DNA of 64,000 nt, from positions 186,001-250,000 of the forward strand of contig CANNEA010000003.1 in assembly GCA_947503525.1 (NCBI GenBank). The letters run 5' to 3'. Each line of letters starts with the position of its first letter. Positions within the stretch are counted from its first letter, which is position 1. This DNA is from an uncultured Carboxylicivirga sp. (GTDB lineage Bacteria > Bacteroidota > Bacteroidia > Bacteroidales > Marinilabiliaceae). Shown here one piece after another: positions 16,955 to 27,000 of the stretch. The notes beneath the pieces were generated by a model, which worked only from the letters and a program-made list of their open reading frames with translations, was not told the DNA's origin and made no database searches. The translations under genes were made by a program, and so were the position numbers.

Positions 16955-17905
16955 ATGACAAAAATGGCCTATTTAAAACTGATTAGATATAAGAATTTAA
17001 TAATAATTGCGCTGTTGCAAATATTACTGCGATATGCGCTTTTGTTGCCAATACTTGATTCGTACGATATTCAGCCGGTGCTTTCTGATTTTCGATTTGC
17101 GCTGGTTGTATTAGCAACAGTACTTTTGGCAGCTTCCGGTTATGTTATCAATGATTATTTCGATATTAGAATTGACCGAATTAATCGGCCTGAATCAGTT
17201 GTGGTTGGGCGAAAGATAAGGAGAAGAACAGCTTTGTTCCTTCATGTTTTATTAACTTTTTCAGGTATTCTTATCGGTTTGTTTTTGGCATATGTGTCAC
17301 GTAAAGAAATTTATGCGCTTTTTTTCATTACCGTGCCGGTAGTGTTATGGTATTATAGTACAACTTTTAAGCGCCATATTTTAATTGGGAATTTAATTAT
17401 TGCCATGTTTACTGCCATAGTTGCCCTACTGGTTGTTTCAGTAGAATTTGCAATGCTTTCAAGGGCACATGGAATGCAAATACTACAAACCGAAGCGTGT
17501 TCTACAGCTTGGTTTTGGACTAGTGGGTTTGCCTTGTTTGCTTTTATTACCAATTTTGTTCGTGAAATAATTAAGGATGCAGAAGATATAAAAGGTGATA
17601 AAGCCGTTGGATGCAGAACTTTGCCAATAGCCTTGGGCATATCTTTAACAAAAATTTTTGTCCTATTAATTGAATTAGCTTCTATCCTTATTTTATGGTT
17701 GATCTACTTTTTTATTCCCCAAATAATGGATATTCCCTATGTAACTATCTATTTTATTGTGGGACTTAGCTTGCCACATTTTATCTTAATTGTTTTATGG
17801 ATGAAAGCTACCACATCTAAACAGTTTTATCATGTAAGTACCTTGGGCAAGGTAATAATGCTTTCCGGTATATTATTTCTATTGTTGGCAGGACAAGCAT
17901 TTTAG
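16955..17905 (+). CDS. UbiA-family prenyltransferase, geranylgeranylglyceryl-phosphate type
   Basis: 316 residues with about nine membrane helices. The two Mg-prenyl-diphosphate motifs are NDYFDIRID (Asn66 to Asp74) and DAEDIKGD (near residue 210). The family is that annotated in Bacteroidota as geranylgeranylglycerol-phosphate geranylgeranyltransferase, related to archaeal DGGGP synthase. The alternative, menaquinone side-chain transferase MenA, has a different second motif and usually sits with men genes, absent here. It is the middle gene of kdsC-ubiA-maf, a gene order I recall as common in Bacteroidales. The natural acceptor in bacteria is not settled. Confidence 0.82.
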   Translation: MTKMAYLKLIRYKNLIIIALLQILLRYALLLPILDSYDIQPVLSDFRFALVVLATVLLAASGYVINDYFDIRIDRINRPESVVVGRKIRRRTALFLHVLLTFSGILIGLFLAYVSRKEIYALFFITVPVVLWYYSTTFKRHILIGNLIIAMFTAIVALLVVSVEFAMLSRAHGMQILQTEACSTAWFWTSGFALFAFITNFVREIIKDAEDIKGDKAVGCRTLPIALGISLTKIFVLLIELASILILWLIYFFIPQIMDIPYVTIYFIVGLSLPHFILIVLWMKATTSKQFYHVSTLGKVIMLSGILFLLLAGQAF

Positions 17906-17996
17906 TTCGTCTTATTATACTGATTCAATCTCAAACCTTATCGATGTCATAAACTGGCAGAGTTAATTCATTTATATTTGTATTTTAAACTATAGC

Positions 17997-18590
17997 ATGC
18001 TTAAAGATAAGCTTTCGAATTATAAAATTATTTTGGCTTCTCAGTCACCCAGAAGGCAAGAGTTGTTAGGTCATTTGGATATCCCTTTTGAAGTGCTGAT
18101 AAAGGAAGATGTTGAGGAAGTTTATCCTTCTGAATTGGCTGTGCATGATGTGCCTACTTTTCTGGCAGAACTAAAGTCGAAACCTTATCAACTCGATTTG
18201 CAGAATAATAATTGGATTGTTATAACGGCTGATACTATAGTTGTTTGCAAGGATCAAATTTTGGGGAAGCCAAAGGATAGAGAGGATGCTATTAGAATGT
18301 TATCAATGCTTTCGGGTAAAGAACATGAAGTTATTACGGGCGTTTGTTTGAGTTCGAATGGCCGGAAAAAATCGTTTTCTATAAGCACGAAAGTTGTTTT
18401 TAAGTCTTTAAGTAAAGAGGAAATTGAATATTATGTAGATAACTATCAACCGCTGGATAAAGCAGGTGCCTATGGTATTCAGGAATGGATTGGAATGGTA
18501 GGCATTGAGCGCATTGATGGATCCTATTTTAATGTGGTGGGTTTACCTGTTCAAGCCCTTTACAACGAGTTAGAAAAATTTATAAATTAA
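17997..18590 (+). CDS. maf: Maf-family nucleotide pyrophosphatase
   Basis: 197 residues. The family signature is ILASQSPRRQELL near the N-terminus; TADTIVVCKDQILGKP holds the catalytic Asp, and DKAGAYGIQEWIGMVGIERI with SYFNVVGLPV completes the fold. Maf proteins hydrolyse dTTP, UTP or modified nucleoside triphosphates (house-cleaning) and are tied to arrest of septum formation in some bacteria. It lies 91 bases after ubiA and 11 bases before the S46 peptidase gene, so the run kdsC-ubiA-maf-S46 may be one transcript. Confidence 0.94.
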   Translation: MLKDKLSNYKIILASQSPRRQELLGHLDIPFEVLIKEDVEEVYPSELAVHDVPTFLAELKSKPYQLDLQNNNWIVITADTIVVCKDQILGKPKDREDAIRMLSMLSGKEHEVITGVCLSSNGRKKSFSISTKVVFKSLSKEEIEYYVDNYQPLDKAGAYGIQEWIGMVGIERIDGSYFNVVGLPVQALYNELEKFIN

Positions 18591-18601
18591 TCAGAGATAC
18601 A

Positions 18602-20782
18602 ATGAGAAAATTCCTATTGAGTTTAGCCACAATAGCATTACTTCATGTGCATACAAAAGCAGATGAAGGAATGTGGATACCAATGCTATTGCAGAAGTAT
18701 AACATTGAACAGATGCAAGAAATGGGTTTTAAACTTACTGCTGAAGATGTATATAGTGTGAATCAGGCCTGTTTAAAAGACGCTGTTGTAATCTTTGGAA
18801 GAGGCTGTACGGGAGAATTAATTTCTAATAAGGGATTAATTGTAACAAACCATCATTGTGGGTATGGTCAGATTCAGTATCACAGTTCGGTTGAAAATGA
18901 TTATTTGACCAATGGCTTTTGGGCAATGTCACAAGAAGAGGAGTTGATCAATCCTGGATTGTCGGTTACTTTTCTAAAGCGAATGGAAGAGGTCACAGAT
19001 AAAGTATTGGATGGAGTGAGTGAGGATATGACAATTGCTGAACGCAATAAGGTGATTAATAAAAATATTGCCAGCATTAAGAAAGACGCCATTAAGGACA
19101 CACACTATCAAGCAGTTTTAAAACCTTTTTTTCATGGTAATCAGTATTTCTTATTTATCAATGAAGTATATAAAGATGTACGTTTAGTTGGAGCACCTCC
19201 GTCTGCCATAGGTAAATTTGGTGGAGATACAGATAACTGGATGTGGCCCCGTCATACCGGTGATTTCTCATTATTTCGTATTTACGCTGATAAAGACAAT
19301 AAACCGGCTGAATATTCTAAGGACAATGTACCTTATCAGCCAAAGCAACATTTCTCAGTTTCGATGAAAGGTGTTGAAGAAGGCGACTTTACTATGGTAT
19401 TTGGTTATCCGGGAAGCACCTATCAATATGTGCCTTCATACCACTTGGAAATGTTAACCGAAACCATTAATCCAAAGTTGATTGATGTACGAACAGAAAA
19501 GCTGAATATTTTAAACCGTTATCAGGAGGCTGATCCTCAGGTTAGAATTCAGTATGCTGCTAAGAATGCCCGTATATCCAACTCATGGAAGCGCTGGATT
19601 GGCGAAAACCGAGGCTTGGAAATATTGGATGCTATTAATAAAAAGCAAGCTTTTGAGGCTGATTTTATAAAGTGGACTAAAGCTGATGCTGAGCGTAGTG
19701 GTAAATATGGAAAGTTGTTGGAAGAGTACAAAGACTTGTATGTGAATTATACCGAATTCCGTTTGGCTAAGGACTATATTTCAGAAATTTTGTTCCGTAA
19801 TGGAATTGAAATTGCCTCAATGGCGAGTAAGTTAAACGAGTTAATGGTTTTGTATGTAAATGCTGAAGAAGCTGGTGCAGAAGTGGATAGTGAGCTATTA
19901 AGTGAGAAGAAAAGGAAACTGCTCGAGAAAACTGATCTTTTCTTTAAGAATTACCATAAGCCCATTGATCGCGAATTAGCTATTAAGCTATTGACGATGT
20001 TTGAGGATAATGTTCCAAATAAATTTCAGCCTGATGTTTATAATACCATTAAAAATAAATATAAAGGTGATGTAAGCAAATACGTTGATAACTTATTTAA
20101 GAAATCATTATTTGATGATAAGGATATTGTTGTTGATTTTATCAATGGATTTAATGCCAAATCCGGCAAGAAATTAATGAAGGATCCGGCTTATCAGTTA
20201 TATATGAGCTTTACTGATGTATATGGTAATGTGGTTTCAAAGAAAGCTAAAGAATACCTGGATAAGATAGATAAGTTAAATAAATCATATATGGCGGCTC
20301 AGATGGAGTTTCAATCTGATAAGACTTTCTATCCGGATGCTAACTTTACATTACGTGTTTCATACGGTAAAGTGGGAGGTTATGATGCACGAGATGGCGT
20401 GTATTACGGCCATCAGACTACGCTTGAAGGCATAATGGAAAAGGACAATCCTAATATCTACGATTATCGTGTGCCAGCAAAGCTTAAGGAATTATATAAA
20501 AATAAGGATTATGGAGCGTACGAAGTAAATGGATCAGTACCTGTTTGTTTTGCCGCAACAAACCATACTACAGGCGGAAACTCCGGAAGTCCTGTGTTAA
20601 ATGCGGATGGTCATTTAATTGGAATTAATTTCGACCGGGCATGGGAAGGCGTTATGAGTGATTTAATGTTTAATCCTGACCAATGTCGTAATATCTCATT
20701 GGATATACGTTACGTATTATTTATTGTAGACAAGTTTGCCGGAGCGGGTTATTTATTGGAAGAAATGGACATTGTTGAATAA
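18602..20782 (+). CDS. S46 dipeptidyl-peptidase, DPP11 type
   Basis: 726 residues with signal peptide (MRKFLLSLATIALLHVHTKA), placing it in the periplasm. The chymotrypsin-like double barrel with a large helical insert is that of DPP7/DPP11: catalytic His85 in NHHCGYG, Ser661 in GGNSGSPV. Eighteen residues after the serine stands Arg679 (INFDRAWEG). In Porphyromonas DPP11 the same offset (Ser655 to Arg673) places the arginine that selects Asp/Glu at P1, whereas DPP7 has Gly. So this enzyme should release acidic dipeptides from peptide N-termini, feeding amino acid fermentation. A terminator follows. Confidence 0.9.
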   Translation: MRKFLLSLATIALLHVHTKADEGMWIPMLLQKYNIEQMQEMGFKLTAEDVYSVNQACLKDAVVIFGRGCTGELISNKGLIVTNHHCGYGQIQYHSSVENDYLTNGFWAMSQEEELINPGLSVTFLKRMEEVTDKVLDGVSEDMTIAERNKVINKNIASIKKDAIKDTHYQAVLKPFFHGNQYFLFINEVYKDVRLVGAPPSAIGKFGGDTDNWMWPRHTGDFSLFRIYADKDNKPAEYSKDNVPYQPKQHFSVSMKGVEEGDFTMVFGYPGSTYQYVPSYHLEMLTETINPKLIDVRTEKLNILNRYQEADPQVRIQYAAKNARISNSWKRWIGENRGLEILDAINKKQAFEADFIKWTKADAERSGKYGKLLEEYKDLYVNYTEFRLAKDYISEILFRNGIEIASMASKLNELMVLYVNAEEAGAEVDSELLSEKKRKLLEKTDLFFKNYHKPIDRELAIKLLTMFEDNVPNKFQPDVYNTIKNKYKGDVSKYVDNLFKKSLFDDKDIVVDFINGFNAKSGKKLMKDPAYQLYMSFTDVYGNVVSKKAKEYLDKIDKLNKSYMAAQMEFQSDKTFYPDANFTLRVSYGKVGGYDARDGVYYGHQTTLEGIMEKDNPNIYDYRVPAKLKELYKNKDYGAYEVNGSVPVCFAATNHTTGGNSGSPVLNADGHLIGINFDRAWEGVMSDLMFNPDQCRNISLDIRYVLFIVDKFAGAGYLLEEMDIVE

Positions 20783-20830
20783 TTCATAGCAAAGGATTTA
20801 TTTGTTAGATTTTTCTTAATAAAAATATAT

Positions 20831-20862
20831 AAGGCGGTTTCGGTAACGAAATCGCCTTTTTA
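20831..20862 (+). terminator. Terminator after the S46 peptidase
   Basis: AAGGCGGTTTCG (20831-20842) pairs with CGAAATCGCCTT (20847-20858) with one G-T pair and a GTAA tetraloop, then a T run. It isolates the giant gene that follows as its own transcription unit. Confidence 0.88.
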
Positions 20863-21009
20863 GTTATTTGTGTTGTGTTTTTATCGTCTTGAAAATGATG
20901 AGATTATAAGTTATTTTGGTATATTGGGTTGAGTTCGTTGTTAATTCGCAGGAATCTTCACGAATTCGTTATTCAAAATCGGCTGTATTCAATAACCAAA
21001 TCCAATATC

Positions 21010-24000
21010 ATGCAATTAGAAAGTGCCCCCAGAACTGTTCTAAGGAAAGAAGCTCGAGAATTTATCGATTTGTACGCCTCCCTTGGAGAAAGAGCGGAAG
21101 TTTTGTTACCGGGTTTTATTTTCGATAACCTTAAAACCTTCGTTAAATTATGTCTTGAAGAGCCCAATGATCCCGCTCGACAGCAGGCTGAGATTCAAAA
21201 GTATCTTTTAAAGTTTCGTGAAGAAATTCCAGGATATGTTGATGTATCCTTAATGCTATTTCCTCATGAGGATTCCAAGGCGTTTATATATAATTCGCTA
21301 AAACGAAAGTTTAATGAGAAGGCAGCGGCTTATATTAACACTGAAATGGTGAATGAACAGGAAAAGAGCGAACTGAGTAATATTCTTAATACGCATGACT
21401 TTTCGGTTGGCACGCCTCCGGTAACTGATAAAACAATTAGTTTTTTGTCGAAGATAGTGGTTGGAGACTTACTGCAGGATCTTCGCCGATTCAGAGATGT
21501 GATTGGGGTAATTGGAGATATAGATGAGGCCCATTGGAACTATTTAATGGATACTTTGGAGCAGCTGATAAACCAAAGTACCCATTATACAACTAAAGCT
21601 GAAAAGGATAATTTTTTACACCGTACCGAATGGGCGGTTAATTTTAAAGGACTAAACGGACTGATACGCACGGTAGTGTCTGGTAATTCAGATATAGCCG
21701 TTGACCTATTAAAAGGAGATGTGTTTGGAGCGGATTGTGTTAAGGTAGTTGAAGGAATCAGCGGAGATGATTTGTTTTTACAGATGCAGAAGGACACCTC
21801 AAGTGTATTTGCTGTTAAGGTAAAACATATGCGTAAGAACATTTTTGCTGGTAGCAGGTGGTTTGCGATGCTTTCGCGATTGGTTATTATTGATAATTCT
21901 CCGGAATCGATGGCTTCAAATACATCATTGGTGTTTAGCTTTCATAATGGCATAATAAATACCCTTAATAAAGTACATACTAAAAAGCTGGGGGCGCCTG
22001 CAAATACTCAGTTGAATCTTCGATTGATTCTGGAAAATGTTAATGCAAAGTATTTGCTTGAGTTTAAAAATTTATTGGAAAACAAAATAAGTGAATACAA
22101 CGATGAACTCAAAGAACTAAAAACAGAACAATTAGGGGAGGTAGATGATGTAGTTAAAAATACCAATCTATTTAAGTTCGATGGATTTACGCGTCAGATA
22201 CTGAAAGATCGTTATTCCTTGCAGATGCTTCGTGATTTCATAGTTTTTATTCAAAACACATGCGACGAGAAACTGAGAAAGGAACAGAATAAACTATTGA
22301 TTGACCAATTTGAACATCTGGTTTCTAAGTACTTTTATTCGTCTAACACAAATTTGAAAATTGCCACAGTTTTAGAAGGAGGGGGGCGGAATCAGATAAA
22401 AACTTATGGTGAATTTCTACAAACCCGTCAGATAAAACCTCTCAAGCCTGAAATAAGGAAGAGGTGTAAAACCATTATTGATTTCATACCTGATAATTAT
22501 AAACGAACATTACATAATCATTTTCATAAAAATTTTGGGGTGAATCTATTTCTGGAGAAATATCAGAAATACATCACTAAGGTAGATAACGAATCAGATA
22601 ATAAGGGGCGATTTCGAAACGTATTAATAGATCTTGGGGTATTTAAGGATTTCCAGAAAAGAGAAACTGACGAACAAGAAATTATTAAAGGTTTTATAAG
22701 TGATTTGGGCAATCTGGATAAGACTTCGATTGCTGATGACGTTCAAATGATTATTCGTGACTTGTTGTTTTTTAAGGATAAAAGCCCCAAGCCATATATT
22801 ATTTACAATAAGGTTTTATCATGGGAATACACCGACCTTTTTGCTGATGATAAATTTGATATTAATCCTTTTGATATTGAGATTGAAAACCTGGATGATC
22901 AACGAATCGATTATGAGCGCATTCACAAAAAGTTGTCTCGTATAAAAAACACCCTTCAATTATTTGATGCAACCGGTAATTTATGGGATCGGTTTTGTGA
23001 AAATACCAGCATCATCGTAAATGATCCATCTAACCCAACGGGTTATTCTGATTTTAATGATGAGCATTTAATCAGTTTCTTAAAGTTCATCAATAATAGT
23101 AAAATCACCTTGCTGTTAGATGAAGCCTATACCGATAGTGTAAAAATAGCTTCGGATGAATTACCAAAGTGGCGAAGTATCTCACGCTATGTTCTTAATA
23201 ACGAAAATGTATATTCCAAGATCAGGGTGGTTTCATCATTGTCTACCACCAAAAACCTGTCGGGTGCAGGTGATCGTTTAGGAGCTTTAGTGGCGACGCC
23301 GGAAATGAAAGCGGTAACAGATTTTGCCAAAAAACGCAATTCAGCAAATAAAGGAAACAGCTGTTCTTTGTATTTCTTAAATAGAATTCTTCAAGTAGGT
23401 ATAGAGGCCAAAAAACTTAAGGATTCCATGGAATCGGAATTGCCTAAAAATGCCTCAAGGAGCAAGATTAATAAATTAGTTGAAGGTTTTATTGTCGCAC
23501 AGGTTGCTGAAAAACCCAAAACGAGCCGTAGCCTTTTAAAACCACTTAGTGAGTTTGAAGGAAGTCCATTACATTTATATTTATTAGATGAATTAGTATC
23601 CTTATCAAAACTTGATATATTGGGATTACCTGATGATTTTAAATATAAAGATGTCCCCTTCTTTATTTACTATCACAAGGAACTGGTTAAGGGATTAAAC
23701 CAATTTAGAGTTAATAAGAATTTTCGAAAGGAATCAAATAAAAGATTAAGACTTGCTAAAAAACTTGCGACACAAGTAATTGATGAAATGGGAATGGATG
23801 ACGTTTCGGTTCTTGAATCGGATGGAAGTTATCTTTTTAATCTTTATTTCACCGATTTCGGAACGTATAACGATTTGGAAGAATTCTCAAAGGTAATAGC
23901 CGCAGAAAGAGGTATTTCTGTTTTGCCATATAGGACTGGCGTGGTGCGCTTTTCTTTGGGCGGTTTTATTGATGGTTCCAAAATGAGTTATGAAATATTT

Positions 24001-27000
24001 GAAAAAGAAATTGTAACAGCATTAAAAATTTATCTTAGCTACTGGAGGGTGTTTCGCGCCTTGCGCATAAAAACAGACAAGTATGTTGAAACATCCATGG
24101 TGCTGCAGCAAATGTTTGAGGTGAAATCAGATCGGGATTTCCTTAATATCTTATTGATTGATTATCAACTAATACTTGGTGTCAAGAAATCGATTAATTC
24201 CTCATTGAAAATTAATGAAAATCGCTCGCTTTATCATACTTCGCCTCAAATAAGTGGTGTTACAATTACATCTATTGGAGATTCAAAAAATTCAGTAATT
24301 GAATTTTCAGGCGATGTGGGGGATTGCAGAAACGTTGAGGAATTTATTCAAAGTTCGGCTTTTACTAAAATTTACGAGAATCTTTTACCACAGATCTATA
24401 AGAAGATTCCACAGATTAAATATTTAAATTTTAATACTGTCGCTTCGCGTTATAGCAAAGCCACAATTTTAAAATACATCCATAACAAAAAAACCTTTCA
24501 TCCCAATCATTTTGTATTAGATGATCCTGAAGAGAAAAATACGATGCGGGAAATTCTAATAGAAATCGAACGCCTTTTGTTTTCGGATGAAAAAATGAAG
24601 ATCCTGACTTTGAAAGCCAGTGGTGATTATAATATGGATGTGGCCCGTTTAGAAGGGGTTAATATGGTATTGAAAAAGCATATACAAGAAATACTTCTTC
24701 ATTTCAATTTGCCATTTGAACAAGCCAGTATTGAACCAAGTCGTAAGGAAATAGTTAAGACGGCCTGTGAAATGTTTAATGAAGTTACGGGTATAAAAGA
24801 TTCTGAATTAAACCTTGAAAAATATTTAAGTCAATTTTTTGAATCATTGAGTGAAGATCCTCGTTTTGTTCAGGTGCCAATGTCAATGCGTTGTCTTGGT
24901 ATCATCATCGACTCAGTTAAAAAACGCATCTTCTCTGATGAATTAAGTGTATATGAAAAAGTACTTTATGTATATCTTCTTCAGCATGAAAATTCATTTT
25001 ACAGACATTCATTAAATAAATTAGAATATCTACAGAAAAAAATAGATGCGGTTTCAGACAGTGAACTTAAAGTTTACACTGAGAATATAATTAGCGAAAT
25101 ATTACCTCAGGAGATGAATGATATTATGCGCTACATTATTCGTAAGAAGGATATTAAAATTCCGCAGGATAAGCTTTATGAGGTTACACAGAAAGTAGTC
25201 AATTTTATTATTGAGGTTCAGAATTTAACCAAAGGCACTTCTTATTATCAACGCTATGCACATACCTTAATTAAGGTAGTGGAAGTGCATTTTAGTCGTC
25301 AGAATTCGAGTGTGAACCAATTGATTCAACATGGAGTTTCGCTCTATCGTCATTTTGAGATGGAAGATAAAACCTTGGAGAATTACGAGAATGGTTCTTT
25401 GAATTGGATCAATGAATTAATGACAAAATGTGGAGTTGTATCAGTTGAACAACCTATTCAAAGGCATACAAGAATAGTAACAGACGCAAAGAAACGTGAA
25501 TATCCATTCCATAAAATCGATCGATCAGAGGAAGTGTCGGATTATTTAATTGGTATGAATGAGGGATCGTCAAAACATAATTACTTAAAATCTATTGCAA
25601 CAAAACCAAGCTCTAAATTTTTCGAGCGTCGTTTGGCAAGTTTTGTTGCCAATATGGATCCGGATGATTATCGTTGTAAAATAATGCAGCATGGTGTTGT
25701 TAAGGAAATGATGGTCTTTCAAAAAGGATATATCAAGTACATGACGGATAATTTCCGCTTAATGCAATATAAAGATGTGTCGCTTAAAGATGCCATCAAT
25801 TTTAATCCCGATGTATTGCTATTCTTTGGAGCTCCTGAAAAAGTAATTTCGTTCCCTCAAGTTGGCTATTTTGATATAAAGGGACCCAATGGAAATATTA
25901 AAACAATAGTTACCCCACTTAAGAAAGAAGCGGATTATTTCGGTGATGTTAAGAAACCGCGTTTAAGCATGCTTAACGAAAAGGTTAAGGAATTGGGTGG
26001 AGTGCCAAAGCATGGCTCTTTGTTTGCCGTTGAGTTGGAAGATGGAAGCATATTTGTCATTGAAATTGACGGAGATAGTGGTGTAGGTAAGTCTGAAATG
26101 ATTGCGGCCCTGGTTTTGAAATGGATTAAACAAAACTTATCAGGTGTACGGTCCATTAAAATGATCGCCGGCGATATGTTTCATGTATTCAGAGATAAAC
26201 AAGGTAATATTTATGGTTTTGGAACTGAAGAAGGCGATTTCTCCAGAGTTACCGATTTTGATCCTGACTTTATTAAATACTATAAGTATTTGTTCGAAAG
26301 CAGCGCAGATAGTAATGTGACAGATTTAAACTCACGAAGCACGGTAAGCGGCTTGTGTGAGATTCAAATGCCATATAAAATCGATATTATCTTAACTGCT
26401 CATAACTACAGTAAAGAAGAAGCCGGAATTACGCGTGTGGATAATCCTGAAAATTTCATGATGTATATTGATTCGCATGGTGAGCGAAAAGAAAAGGCGA
26501 CGAGTCAGGATGGGCCTAATTTTCAAAGAACATTACATCGCTATACAGCTGATAAAAATATTGTTGAAGTTTTGGCTCAGCATGGCAATTACCTGGATGA
26601 TGTATTGGATTGGGAATTTGTTTCAAGTGAAAAGAAATATTATTTGGCCTCGTCATATAAAATGATGGATAAAATTGATATTGAGCAGGTGGTGAACAAA
26701 ATATTTGTGGGTAAGTCATTTAAATATCAGGATGAACTTGTATTGATTAGAAAGGTCAACTTTGATATTATTAAAAATCGCTTTGTTGCCAATGTGGTGT
26801 CTGCAAATGATCAGGTTCAGAATCTGGTTGTTATCTGTAGAAATATATTTAGTCAGATGTTTGACGCCTTGGCGAGTACCCCTGGTGGCCAGCCTTTTAT
26901 TGCGCAGGAAGGACAGGTAGAATCACGCTACTATTTAACTGACGTTTTAAGTGGTGGTAAAGATCGGAAAGGTGAGGGACGAAATGTTCAGTGCGGCATT

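Noticed and set aside
20929-21009. Longer N-terminus for the giant protein from a non-ATG start
   Set aside because: The ATG at 21010 opens a plausible soluble N-terminus; the 27 extra codons follow the terminator closely and show no conserved feature.
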